Below are positions 12,255 through 23,600 of a stretch of 64,000 bases of DNA, piece by piece; position 1 is the stretch's first letter; each line of letters opens with the position of its first letter. Below the pieces are notes generated by a model. That model did no database searches and was not told where the DNA came from. It saw nothing but the letters and a program-made list of their open reading frames with translations. The DNA comes from Conoideocrella luteorostrata (lineage: Eukaryota; Ascomycota; Sordariomycetes; Hypocreales; Clavicipitaceae), in NCBI GenBank assembly GCA_032433595.1, contig JASWJB010000162.1, positions 29,814-93,813 of the forward strand. The letters are read 5' to 3'. The position numbers and the translations under genes were made by a program.

Positions 12255-15200
12255 ATGGAGTCCTCCCCAGCCGATGCCATCGTAAGCGAGAAGCAAATAG
12301 AGCCCAGTGATGCGTTTTCTCCCACGGCGAAGAAAAATTCGGCACCCTCAACAAAGAAAGCATCAAAGTCTGTATCCAAGAAGCCGTCAGAAAATCCCAA
12401 GCGAAGCTTAGCAAAGCAAACTCGAGACCGTGCATCCAAGAAATTGTCCAAGTCAAAAAAAAACAGGAAGTACAAAAAGCCTGGCAAGCCTCGTGGATTT
12501 AGAAATGACGAAGATTTCTCATCATCCGATACAGAGGTCGATTCTCACAGTAACACGGCCGATGGCTCTTCGACTGAATCGAGCAGCAACTCAACTATAT
12601 CTACATCGGATGATGAGGAACATGACCATGGAAGACATAATTCCCGACAAAACAGAGATACCTCTCGGGGTGCGAATACAGGTGAAGACCAAGATAAGTT
12701 AGGTCGCAGAACCGACAGCGCGATGTTATCTGGTCAAGTGATGGATCTTCTGCGGGCGAGTTGTAACGATGTGGCCGTTCAGCGAGATCTGGGTGAAGCA
12801 TTTGCACAGTTGGAAATGCGCTGTAAAAGACTACAATTCCAATTAGACAACATCAATGGCTTCCAAACAGCACCGAACATGGCATTCGAATCTCAGTTAC
12901 AGTCGCGAATGGGCACGTACAGAAACATGTTCGCACCTGCTGAGTTAACACAAAACGGGTTTCCGAACAGCAATCAAGCCACTTACGTGCTTCCGAATTC
13001 AGTCTTTCCGACTTACAAGCCCCCAGATCAGCTGCATATGAGAGATTACGCACCTCATTCCGGCGGCCTAGTAAACGCGACCGGCTCTCAAATCAATGCG
13101 TCGAGCAACGCTGACCCTCTTCAATCTAGCGGTAAAGTCTCTAGGAAGAAAGGAATGAATTACAAGCGTATCGATTCCGTCTGGGATAGAAAGCTTTATA
13201 GATTCAAAATCCAAGATACGGCCAGAGTGACCACGGACTCCAAGTACGACGAGTACTTATTCCACGTCAGGAGAACATTTGATACCGACGGAAAGTATAA
13301 AGCCACTTTTGTCGATATCAAAAGCAAGCTACTGCAGGAGTGCCTACAGGATGTCGTAGGCAATGTTGGAGGAGTGAATCTCGTTGATGAAACACCAAAG
13401 CTGGACCCAAATCTGCTATTCCTGTAAGATATAGAACTTTTCAGTTCTTGATTTATATAATACAGCATCATTCTGACACAACCTATAGATACTTGGAGGA
13501 TTTCCAGTCACACTTGAAAAAACTGAAAGAGGTTGAGCCGGCTGGTAAGCGCGACCGAGAAAGGCGGAAAAACCAGCTGCGACTTGACAACAAGCGACAG
13601 CAGCTTAAAGTTCTTATTAAATACTTGGATAAAGACTATGCCAAAGTCAAGGAAAGTCTGTATCCGATGCTGGACAGTGGAATCATCACTTTCGATTGTC
13701 TCTGGGCATTATGGAAGCCAAACACACTTGTTTACTCTACGACCTACGGCAGTGCCGAAGACCCAAGACTTTTTAAAGTCAACATGGCAGTGCAGCATAC
13801 TTCTGTGCTTAAGGGCACCTCTTATATTGTGGACGGAAAATATCTTGAATTCGATGGAAAACAATTTGGTCACGGATTTGTGGTGGAAGAAATCCCAGAG
13901 TTTCAAGGGACTCGCAAAATAAACAGTCTGCCCTTCTACCCGCTGGAATATCACTCTGGGGAATCCAAGCTGCGTCAGATGTTGATTGAGCGAGGCAAGA
14001 AATTTGTATCTCTCAACAGAGCACATTACAAGGCGTACTCAGGAGTTGCTTACATGAAAGGGAAAAAGGGTTCGGTTACCAAATTTCACCTTCAACCAAG
14101 CCGCATCATGATAGACCCCGCCATCTTCAGGCGGATAAATCCGAATTATTTCGTCTCTCCTGTACAGCCACAAGACTTTGACGCACTTTCAGAATCAGGC
14201 ATGTCTGATGACGAGTATGACGCCAAATATTGCTTTTCTTCTGACAATTTCCACGATGGTGTCGATATAGTAACGGTTGATAAGTTGAAGAATCGCTCGG
14301 ATTTTGGTTCTTTCATCATGCAAGCACGGCATGCCGAGATGGGAGCAAGGAGCAAGACGACACAGCCACCAAAACTGCGACCATTACCAACTACAAGCGA
14401 TACAGAATCCTGCGACGAAGAAGCCTCTGAAACTCCAAGGAAAGAGTCCTCACGACGGCAACCTCCAGAATTCACCGATGACGACTATCTAGTAGCATCT
14501 TCAGTGGTCTTGGGCTTTGCCTTCTCCGAGAAATTATGGCTGGAGTTCTCCGTCTCCAGGATTCACGAAATTAAGTGGAACGAAGATGCTTGGAATTCAT
14601 TGGTACTCCCCCTGGAGACAAAGGATCTTCTTCAAGCACTCGTCAAGTCCCGCAAACACAATGTGACCAAGACGACTGACGATTTCATACAAGGGAAAGG
14701 GAAAGGGCTCGTCAGTAAGTCATGTTTATTGAACTATAGGAGTAATTTAAAAAAAAAGTGTGTACTGATGCAACAACCCAGCGGTGCTCCATGGGCCACC
14801 CGGAACAGGCAAAACACTGACAGCAGAAGGCATCAGTGAATCGTTCCGATGCCCTCTTTACATGGCTTCTGCTGGTGAACTCGGTACAGACCCTCGCTTA
14901 CTAGAGGCAGATTTGCAGAAGATTCTTGAAGTTTGTCATGCATGGGGCGCTATATTACTACTTGACGAGGCCGATGTGTTCCTTGAGAAGCGAAATATAC
15001 AGGATATACACCGCAATGCACTGGTCAGTATCTTCCTACGTCAGTTGGAATATTTCCAAGGAATTATGTTCCTTACTACAAACCGCGTAGAGGTAAGATT
15101 TAGTGCTTTAGATATGTTTGTTAGTCTCAAATGAGAGATTCCCCACTAATAATAGATGGTAGACCTTTGACGAGGCATTTCAGTCACGGATCCATATTGC

Positions 15201-15510
15201 TCTGAGATACGAGGGGCTTGATGCTAAAGCCAAGAAGACAATTTTTAAACTTTTCATCGACAGGGTCAAGGCACACGGCAAATTGACGGTAGACACGTTT
15301 ACGGACGATGATCTCAATAAGCTCGCCAAACACGAGCTCAACGGGCGAGAGATAAAAAATGTGATAGGATCCGCCCAAGACTTGGCTTTAAATAAGAGTG
15401 ATTCACTCGCCATGCGACATGTTCAGCAGGTGCTGGACATCCACGTAAAATTTGGACGAGACTTACGAGGCGGCACTGGTTACGAAGATGCGATGAGGAA
15501 CTACTGTTAA
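12255..15510 (+). CDS. Large AAA+ ATPase with DUF7025-type central region
   Basis: Four exons join in frame: 12255-13423, 13489-14714, 14782-15092 and 15163-15510, giving 1017 aa. Residues 1-150 are low-complexity and charged, with Lys/Ser-rich then Asp/Glu/Ser-rich stretches, so probably disordered. The middle part, including the LFLYLEDF motif at the exon 1-2 junction, resembles the region filamentous fungi place before this ATPase (DUF7025, from memory). The AAA module has Walker A GPPGTGKT at 803-810, Walker B LLLDEA at 857-862, an LTTNRVETFDEAFQSRIHIAL sensor and arginine-finger segment, and a helical lid ending NYC. The closest general relatives are BCS1/CDC48-like single-AAA proteins that are numerous in Pezizomycotina and mostly uncharacterised. 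No membrane segment is evident. The family is clear but the cellular role is unknown. Confidence 0.87.
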
Positions 15511-17950
15511 GTGGTCCAGAACTCCGACCACAAAGCACCCATCTTGGCCTACAGAATCCCAGTGGTGAGTGTTTCGAGGTGTATGGTGACGAAGAAGTCT
15601 AAGATTGGTATGATGCAGATTTGATGGAGAGGGTATTCGGGAATAGGATTGCCGTGATTTATACGGAAGAAGAAAGCGATACGTAAAACAGAAGCGGATT
15701 ATTTGTACGTAAACTAGTTTCTATCACTGATTTGCAAATTGAGCCGTCTGGCACTACGTAAGAAGATGGGGAACACGGTAATTCCACTAGATGCTCGAAC
15801 CGAGTGACGAAGGCTCAATTGTACAGCAGTGACAGCTGACATGTGAGGATTACAATCACAGCAAGCTTTACAAGCACATCATAGCTGTTTCGCTGTCCCA
15901 TCACGCCTAACTAGGCTTTTTTCCCGGTATGTTTGTCCCTAACCATGGGACGTTGGTCTGTGAATAGTTAGGCATTGGTGGTTTTCCACATGATGATTCT
16001 CGACACCGCCAGCATCTGTTGTGGCATGTGAAGGATGTTATAGCTTACATGAGGACCTATGTACACGTATCAGTTCTGGGCGACTGTCTTAGTCAAGTTG
16101 CCACTGTCAAGTATCCGTTCCTTGAGGTTGTTGTTGCTGCGCCCGGCAGCAAATCGAGGAAAATTACCAAACTGGCGGGACTCTTTCGTCAGTCAAGCCT
16201 TCTTCACTTCCCGCTCTCTCCGAAACAGCGGGTGCACGGCAGCCCGGCAGGCCAAGGTCATGCTTGTCATGACCTAGGTTGGCGTGGACAGAATCGTGAA
16301 ACACTAGCACGATAAGGGCTGGCGTGGCGTATTGTGACTATGGAGTACGAAATAACTTGCTAACTACATAGGAGAACAATTGGGACAATGGAGGCTGATG
16401 TTCGAGTTGGTGAATTCGGCAGTGTGCACTTGTATTTCATGGACTTGGATCTCGTCAAGTTTCTTTACCACCATCCCCTCCGCCCATTTTTAGCTAAGTA
16501 GCTTGGCCTGGAGACGATAGGTAAAGCCTCCGTCTTGTATTTTCGTACCACTATCCGCGCATATCCTTTCCTAAAGAACGACTGTTTTAGGACAATCCTT
16601 AGCTGCATGACTGAGAGCTGGACACGAATACACATTCATGCAGTCTTGACCAATAAAAAAAACTCCACCCAAAAAAAAAAAACCGGGAAACAAGAAAAGA
16701 AACTTGGTCACGTCGCTGGTTGCGTATACGACAAAAATTGAGCAGCGTTGGTTGTGGGGTTTGACCAAGATCAATTCAATGATTTGTTGACCATGTCCAA
16801 ATTGAAGGCTCCTTAAGCGCTACGAAATCCATTGGGAGAACATTGGCGATGCATTTCGAACAGAGCTTGTACTTGGGTCGATGGAGAGAGCAAGTGGCTT
16901 TCTGCCGTCGTCCAAGGCTTTGTACTAGTAATAAGGGAACAACGGAATATTTACTCCCTAGTTATGGTGTAGTCTGTAGTTACTCCAAAGTGGCAGACAC
17001 AGCCGCATATGCCCTACCTAGAGTGTCAGTCACAAGATTACTATTGGCCGTCCATGGGCAACAAGGCAGCAATTGTTCGGGGCTGGTGGCCGAGACATTG
17101 GACAAAGAGTGTAAGGAGTATTCCCATTCATGTCGCAGGAATTCAGGCAAGAAGAGCGGGTTTTAATCTGGGCACAAATCTGCCGACTCATGCCCGAACA
17201 TCTAAGATTAGTAAGGGGGAAACAACGTGGCTGTCTGTCTCGTGGAAACGAGATGAGCTTCATCAAGGTGATGGATATGTCTTCCTCTGGCGCTCATTTT
17301 AGAAAGACGATACAGAAATACGAAGCCACAATAGCAGGGCACATATCCGGCATCAGACTCTAATAGGGTGAAGGCCCTCAAGTATCCAACCTAAAGCAGA
17401 CAGGCAATTCAAGGAGTACGGATGGCGGTGTTGGATGGTGGCCTCAAAGTGATCGAAGGAAATGTTTGTTTCCCTGCCACTGACCGACATTCGTGCCCGG
17501 CATCTGCTGGCAGTCGAGATGAATGCCCGTAGGTATTTGTTTTTCATTCCAGTGCCCCTGAACCTCGGCCGTTTTTTTGCGGCCGCGCCCACCGTACAGT
17601 TCACCCAGCAGGATGTACTGGTACGAAATACAAGCCCCACTTTCACGCACGTGTACGATATTATTATTATTATTTTGTGACACGCATTCGGAGCATTATA
17701 TTACTCATGAGAGCGAACAGAAGCAAAAAGGGTGCTGGCTCTACATCCGGGATGCGTTGATGGACATCCGCGCGATGATCGTGCGATTCAGGTCGTAATA
17801 TGTAGTACATTGCAAATCGAAGACGGTCTCTATATTTGGGAAGCAAGCTCCGTATCGCGGCCAAGATGTCGAAACAAATTGGTGGATCTGTACTCCGTAA
17901 TGGAGATTGTTTCTGCCGAGCCTGCCTCGATGTGTTTTTTTTTAAGGCTC

Positions 17951-17986
17951 ATCCCTTTGACTGCGGTAAGGCCTCAGTCATGTCAC
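17951..17986 (+). repeat. Left arm of an inverted-repeat pair
   Basis: The sequence begins ATCCCTTTGACTGCGG and ends CAGTCATGTCAC. Its reverse complement recurs at 18469-18511. The two arms differ by one base and by a 7-bp duplication (CTTTGAC) in the right copy. Possibly a relic of a small foldback or transposed element. Confidence 0.75.
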
Positions 17987-18468
17987 GAAGAGCGATGTGG
18001 ACCAATCAGGACCTAGAGCAATGGGAGGCACTTCTATTTATGTGGGAATCTCACTGTGATAGAAGTCACAGCAATTTCCGTATCTACAAAGGCGTACATC
18101 GCACACACTACAGCCATAACGGGATTTCCGCCATTTCCGGCCTATTTCTTAACTAACTAGCTGAACAGGTACGAATTGTTAGAAGCTGTTGAATTTGAGG
18201 CTCTCGAAGCTGCACCTTGAAGGGCTCAAAACCCTCGCCGCCGCGCACGGGGTCGTAGTAGGTCAATAGGTGCCTAGGTTAGCAGTCCGCTCCTGCACAT
18301 AATGATCTAGTTTAACGCGAATCTCTTCATTGTCGACGGGAATAATGTCACTATTGCCCTCTAAGTTAGTCATCCTGCAAGCTTATAGGGAATTCAATAG
18401 GGGCAGCTGGCAAATGCATTGTGGGTGACTTGAGATACCTTGCATGTATCCCTTATGAAGTGGGTCTG

Positions 18469-18511
18469 GTGACATGCCTGAGGCCTTACCGCAGTCAAAG
18501 GTCAAAGGGAT
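18469..18511 (-). repeat. Right arm of an inverted-repeat pair
   Basis: This is the reverse-complement copy of 17951-17986, with an additional CTTTGAC unit and one substitution. It runs directly into a TACTCCGTA motif at 18513. No target-site duplication was recognised around the pair. Confidence 0.75.
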
Positions 18512-19164
18512 ATACTCCGTAAATACCGCCTGCATTAGAAATGGCTGCGAGTCCCCACCCAACAACCAGATACAGGTTATGGAGCGCTGGTACTCCGTAG
18601 TTATAGTAGGCCCGGTGGCAACATTGATGAGGAAATCGCGGACGAAAAGGCCTCACACCAACTGAAATTTTACAAGGCTTTACGCGGTGTACAATGTAAG
18701 AGGCCAGGATTGGGTCGATCAACGCGGTCCGCGTGGATAACAGCTGCGTGGCACAGTAGACTGACCCAACCGACCGTTCGACTAACTAACTGGCTCACGC
18801 GTCCACATCCAAAGTCTGATTCATTTCCAACTTTCTTGGTTACTCGCCCGTAGGCGCTGATGCGGGTACACGGGTGCTACTAGTAGCACTAAGAATGGTG
18901 TACGGACTGGTTTGACTACGCTGGACTGTTACACCGAGTGACCGAATGCTTTTGAAGCGGATGGTTGCCTTCCGTGGAGAAGTTCGTGGAGACGATGGAT
19001 GAATCTCGTCAGGCTGGTAGAAGTAAACAAATGAAGAAAACATTGAGCCAAGACGGATCATCAATGGCATTGCCTGTACTTCGTACGAAGTAGTTGGATC
19101 GTGACTTGTGGTGGCCTGCCAGAGAGCCCAGAGAGTAGCACTGTGTAGCTATTCGCCGCCCATG

Positions 19165-19187
19165 TACTCCGTACTCCGTACGGAGTA
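19165..19187. repeat. Compound TACTCCGTA / TACGGAGTA palindrome
   Basis: Two overlapping TACTCCGTA units run into a perfect 16-bp palindrome, TACTCCGTACGGAGTA (19172-19187). It is one of the densest examples of a motif dispersed throughout the intergenic DNA of this window. Confidence 0.85.
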
Positions 19188-19984
19188 TGCTTTCCCCAAA
19201 TGTACGCGTTAGTTGACGGGTCGTCCAAAGTTTTTTTGCGCTGCCTACATGGATTAAAGTGCATAGAATACTTGGCCCTCGATCTGTGGCTTTCGTTGTA
19301 ATTACGTGGCACGGAGAGTATTTGAAGGATATTGGGCCAAAATATGACTGTGACCGTCTTCACTGGCTAGGTGAGCACTCATGTGCCATAATTTGAGGCA
19401 AAACAGTCAAGTCAAGCGACAGTGATGGGCAGAGAGCCCTCCAATAAAGGTACGGAGTAGAAGCTGGTTAATATCGGACAAACGACGGAGTACTCCGTAC
19501 TGTCAGTTACGAAACAAATGTGCCTGCAAGTGCAACACTGCGACCAACCACCTGCATCTGTGTACGGAGTAGGGTGAGGTTGCTTAGGGTCGAAAAGGTG
19601 CGGCACGCTGCACGGTCCCTTTTGAGGCCTAGGAACTTTTCAAGCGCACCTAGGTACTACATACCTTGATCTCTGAGTGCCCAGTGCTCTTACGCTCTGC
19701 CGCAAGAATTGGCGACAACTCTGTTACTAACATGTAGGAGATCTTGCTTGTAAGCTGCGACCCAGATTATTGCTCTTTGCGGAGCTAAACTTGTAGGTAA
19801 TTAGATGATTGACGAAAATGGAGGATACGAACGGAAACTGCATAAAGAGAGCTGCGTCAGATCCTATAGTTCGTTGCCACGACGCATCATCATGCTGTAC
19901 AGCCCTCGGGCTAGTGACCATTCCTGAGGTATCCAGCTACGTGTTTAAGATTCTGGCTGGTGCAGACCTTTCTTGTCGTGAAAG

Positions 19985-20012
19985 TACGGAGTACCAGTAC
20001 AGGTACTCCGTA
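19985..20012. repeat. Inverted pair of TACGGAGTA and TACTCCGTA
   Basis: TACGGAGTA at 19985-19993 faces TACTCCGTA at 20004-20012 across a 10-bp spacer, giving a potential small hairpin. It lies about 0.7 kb upstream of the secreted Asp f 4-like gene. Function unknown. Confidence 0.8.
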
Positions 20013-20722
20013 GTCAGGCACAATTAAACGCAACAGTTCAATTCAGCCAATCAGCGCTGGCTTGTACCTGGCCTTCTCGACATGGTAGTGAGAGCTATGC
20101 GTCTCATTCCCACTCTTCATTGGCTGCACTAGAGACCTCCTTGTGACACTAAGTCCTAGCTACTGGGCTTTAGCGTATATCCGGGGATGCCCACACCCCC
20201 GTCCCATCTTACTCATGCAACTCCCTTCCTGATTTGGCTCCAAAGGGTCAACCCCCCGACTTCCTTGAGAAATGCCTTGGGTCAATTGGACTTCTGCCTA
20301 CGAGTATGGGGGTGTGATAGATGGTGTAGCCCCCCCCCCCTCCTGCCGGCCTTGATAATGGTTCATTTCCTCTTCGCGCTCCTTTAAATGACCCATTCCC
20401 TTCCGCTGTTCTCCTCTTCACAACCCTTTAACAAAGCTTCCCAGCCCTTCTTTGCTTTTCAAGTCATTCCTTACGACCGGTGCCTCAGCTTTCGTCGGCT
20501 CACACTCTTTTTCAACTCTTGTTCTCTTTGGATCCGTCCGTCAGCAGAGAACTACCACTCTCCTTCGATATTCCGTTGCCGTTGCCGGCATCTTTTGGTT
20601 CCGCAAAAAGCGTCTCTAGGTATTCTGTGAATACCCTATCTCTCGATACGAGGACGATTGACTCGGACTCCCTTCAGAATTGAATTTAAAACCACCAGCA
20701 CAAACAAAATCAACATTTCAAA

Positions 20723-21607
20723 ATGAAGGTTTCCGCGACGACTCTCATCCTGGCTGCCGCACTTGGCGTCAGTGCCCGCCCAAGTGGTCATGGCCACATG
20801 GACGTCCACCGTTCAATGGATAAACGCATGGATTTTGTCATGGCCAAGAAGCCTAATGCTGCTCCCCCTGCCGGAGGTCTGAAGGCTGCTATCGCTCCTT
20901 CTCCGACTACGTCCCAGGCTCCTCCACCACCACCACCCCCTCCAGCTACTTCTTCCGCTCAGTTCAAGCCTGCTCCGGCTCCAAGCTCTGGTTCTAGCGG
21001 TCCTAAGCAGTTCTGTGGAGGCAACAAGAAGCGTGCCACCATTGCCGATATTGCCTACAAGGGCAACACGGGCGCTCCTGGTAACCGAGGGTGCAATCTG
21101 ATGATGGTTGACAACGCCGCTGACTACGACTACACTGCAATTTTTGAGAACAAATCCGGGAAAGATCAGGAATGCGTTGCTTTCCTCAAGATTGGACCAA
21201 CTGGAAAAGTCAACGGCTTCCAGCAGGGCAATGAGATATTCAAATTCAACATTCCAGTCGGCGGAAAGAAGGTTCTTGCAGCTGAAGCCGACACCCAGGG
21301 TGGCGTTGCTTGCGGCCCTGGCCAAGTAGCGGTCAACCAATATGGGCAGTGGGCTAACACTTGGCTAGAATTTGACTTCGCAAGTTCTACCAACAACAGA
21401 TGGAGCGGTGCCGATATTTCCTGCCTCGTTGCTTCCGATTCCAATATGCCAATTCAGGCTATGAGAGTCTGTGAGCGTGGCACCTGCTCTACCATTAACG
21501 ATGGAGGCAGTGGTATCAACGCTTATGTCGCCAAAACGCATGCCCTTGACGGAGTCGGTCTTAACCTTCCGGCTGGCCCAGTCAGCTTGAAGGTCACTGT
21601 CGGCTAA
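20723..21607 (+). CDS. Secreted Asp f 4-like protein
   Basis: A single-exon gene of 294 aa. Residues 1-18 form a signal peptide (MKVSATTLILAAALGVSA) followed by a KR site near residues 34-35. Then comes a proline-rich linker with an eight-proline run, and a cysteine-containing globular domain from about residue 97. That domain (IAYKGNTGAPGNRGCNL, then QWANTWLEFDF, WSGADISCLVA, MRVCERGTCSTINDGG) follows the pattern of the Asp f 4 allergen family, whose biochemical function is unknown. The protein should be exported to the cell wall or medium. The ATG follows an A-rich leader (CATTTCAAAATG), and the upstream 350 bp is pyrimidine-rich, as in well-expressed fungal genes. Family call is good; the allergen label is by similarity only. 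Confidence 0.82.
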   Translation: MKVSATTLILAAALGVSARPSGHGHMDVHRSMDKRMDFVMAKKPNAAPPAGGLKAAIAPSPTTSQAPPPPPPPPATSSAQFKPAPAPSSGSSGPKQFCGGNKKRATIADIAYKGNTGAPGNRGCNLMMVDNAADYDYTAIFENKSGKDQECVAFLKIGPTGKVNGFQQGNEIFKFNIPVGGKKVLAAEADTQGGVACGPGQVAVNQYGQWANTWLEFDFASSTNNRWSGADISCLVASDSNMPIQAMRVCERGTCSTINDGGSGINAYVAKTHALDGVGLNLPAGPVSLKVTVG

Positions 21608-23239
21608 GCCTCGAGAATTACAAATTAGATGACAATACAAGGGATCATTGGCGAAGCCTGAACTTGCGCAGCAACTTCTCGGCTTTCTCCAGCAATTGTT
21701 GGCAGAGAATTCGCCATGTTAGGTGTTCTAGGTTTGCGGTTTTTATCAGTTTGGGATATATGGTGTTCTCTTATGGATTGCATTCGCACTTCTCGATGAG
21801 TGTTCATGAGTTTCAATATCTATCTCGTGTCGCTTGTACCCTTGTTATATATTATTTTTTAAGCACATACATATAGTTTGACCTTGAACATCCTTTTTAA
21901 CTCTCCGCTTTCACCCTTCATATCCTTTCATACTATTGCTGCGCATACTATTCTGTACGCGGTGATTGAAATGATTCAGTCTCGATCATAAAAGCTAGCG
22001 TCGCGTGCAGATATCAGAGGCCCTTTTTCCTACTAATCAATTTTGAGCTGGCGCGGCTCCACATGTGGAAGACCTCTGTGATAACGAAGCGTCTTAAACT
22101 GACCAACGCTGAGAAATCCTGGGATGAGGGGGGGGGGGTGGAAATTGGTTTCTCTCACGTTCCATTCATACACATGTCGAAATGCCGACAAGTGGTCTAG
22201 CATGCTCGCGACGGAGAATTGTATCTGAGTCATGCGTAAGTTGAGGGGTGCTTTGGTGGTTTCCGGGCGGATGCGACGCACAGAATGCGGCGGTATACCA
22301 GTGGGGATGTACTAACTATGTCACTTCTGCATTCTGAAGTGCTCTACTATCGTACGAGGAAATTCCGCCTGCTGTCGCTACTGCTCAATTAACTCCCTCT
22401 TATTCCTACGTGCGCGTCGAGGGCAATAGGCCCTGTTGACAAGTCAAAGGCTTTTTGGTGGCGTCTAGCTTAGTGAGGGCGTATTGGGAGTTGGTCCCTG
22501 TGGGGAGGTTGGCTGGCACCCGGTGGGAAAATTACACGTTCCATTGGGCGAAAATACCTCTAAAACCGATAGCCTACAACACTTTTTTAATTGCCTACAA
22601 AGCCCGAATTTAGCTCTACTAGAAAGTGCTTGGCTCTCTGTATCTGGAGATGTTTAGAAAACAAGGCCGCATTTATCAGAAGGTGAATTTATTAGAGTTT
22701 GCGGAAGAAGGTTGGCGCAATCGTTTTCAAGGCACTATTGATAGTTGGATTGAATTTATGCTTATGACTAAAACCCGCCATAGAATTGAATGAAAAACGC
22801 ACAGCAATTAGACACTAACTACAGCGTTCCCGTAGCAGGTTAAAAGAACTCAAAAATTCGCTGATGTAACATCACAACGGGACACTTCGCTGCAGTCTCC
22901 CAGCAGTACGGAGTAGACGTCTTATATGTGCAAAATTCTGTATGTTGGCGACGCTATGGCAATTCGTGGGAAGATATCGTTGATGACCAAAAAAACAGAG
23001 CGGGTACTAGTAGGCGGCAGGAGCAGCCGCACGGTGCATAACACATAACTTTGCACCACACAAACAGGAGATAACCTGGACAATTCTAGAAACAGGTAAC
23101 TACTCCGTACATTGGAGTCGTTACGCTATGGCCCCTAACAGTTAGCCCACCGCTGAGGGATTTTAAGTTAGGTGAGAGGGATCGCCGGCATGGAAATACC
23201 AGCTCGCTGTGACCTCCCATTCCCCTATACCCACAGCTA
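21608..23239. other. Intergenic region between the Asp f 4-like gene and the transposon relic
   Basis: No supported gene is present. A poly-G run lies near 22130-22139, and one TACGGAGTA (22907-22915) and one TACTCCGTA (23101-23109) are present. A short reading frame at 22626-22793 looks coding in composition and is listed separately. Confidence 0.55.
22626..22793 (+). pseudogene. Short coding-like remnant, possibly from a mobile element
   Basis: An open frame of about 55 codons, closed by TAG before it and TGA at its end, reads with normal protein composition (…LLEFAEEGWRNRFQGTIDSW…). It has many charged and aromatic residues, unlike neighbouring non-coding DNA. It sits 0.5 kb before a degenerate transposon, so a relic of a transposase or other element-encoded protein is conceivable. 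I do not recognise the family, and it may be chance. Confidence 0.25.
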
Positions 23240-23247
23240 TTAATATA
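23240..23247. repeat. Left target-site duplication (TTAATATA)
   Basis: The 8-bp TTAATATA immediately before the left terminal inverted repeat is repeated exactly after the right one (24203-24210). This is the footprint expected of a cut-and-paste insertion with 8-bp staggered cuts. Confidence 0.85.
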
Positions 23248-23301
23248 GGGGAGGATTATACAGCACCCCTCCTGGAGTAAATAGCACCCCTTTTTGTGGC
23301 T
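23248..23301 (+). repeat. Left 54-bp terminal inverted repeat
   Basis: It starts GGGGAGGATTATACAGCACC and ends TTTTTGTGGCT. It differs from the reverse complement of the right end only at the fourth base (G against C). Confidence 0.93.
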
Positions 23302-23459
23302 TGCGCGTGTCAGCGCCCGATGTCGGGCTCCGCTGCTAATTTGTTAGGTGGTCAAGACAGTCATGCCTCACCGCTAGAAATCATTGATAGTATATTATGT
23401 GTAAAAGGCAGCGCTGAACGCCGCAATTTGAAGCTATTCCTACATTCAATTACTTTATC

Positions 23460-23600
23460 ATGGAGGCCCTTTTTGGCCGTAAATTTGAGTCTTTTCAAGA
23501 TGCTCGTAATGCTATTAATAGCGTCACAAGGCAGCTTGGATTTAACCACGTTATCTATAGCCAGTGGCTAAATCCACGGAATCCATTAAGAATTTATTAA
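23460..23600 (+). pseudogene. Transposon-internal coding fragment (46 codons)
   Basis: ATG at 23460 opens a 46-codon frame (MEALFGRKFESFQDARNAIN… to …NPLRIY) inside the transposon. It ends in TAA, after which the frame is closed repeatedly. The composition looks like genuine protein. It is best read as the decayed N-terminus of the element's transposase, possibly Mutator-like. Too short for a firm family call. Confidence 0.4.

Larger units (their letters stand above)
15511..20722. other. Gene-poor intergenic block rich in TACTCCGTA palindromes
   Basis: Over 5.2 kb I see no convincing gene; ORFs are at most about 107 codons and lack recognisable domains. The block contains an inverted-repeat pair (17951-17986 and 18469-18511), a short ATT microsatellite near 17660, and at least ten copies of TACTCCGTA or TACGGAGTA between 17.9 and 20.0 kb. 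The last 350 bp before 20723 is strongly pyrimidine-rich and should be the promoter of the secreted-protein gene. Confidence 0.6.

Noticed and set aside
15511..20722. Many ORFs of 60-107 codons
   Set aside because: They overlap on both strands, have no recognisable similarity, and occur at the density expected by chance.
20813..21340. 175-codon minus-strand ORF
   Set aside because: Antisense to the Asp f 4-like gene and formed by its codon pattern.
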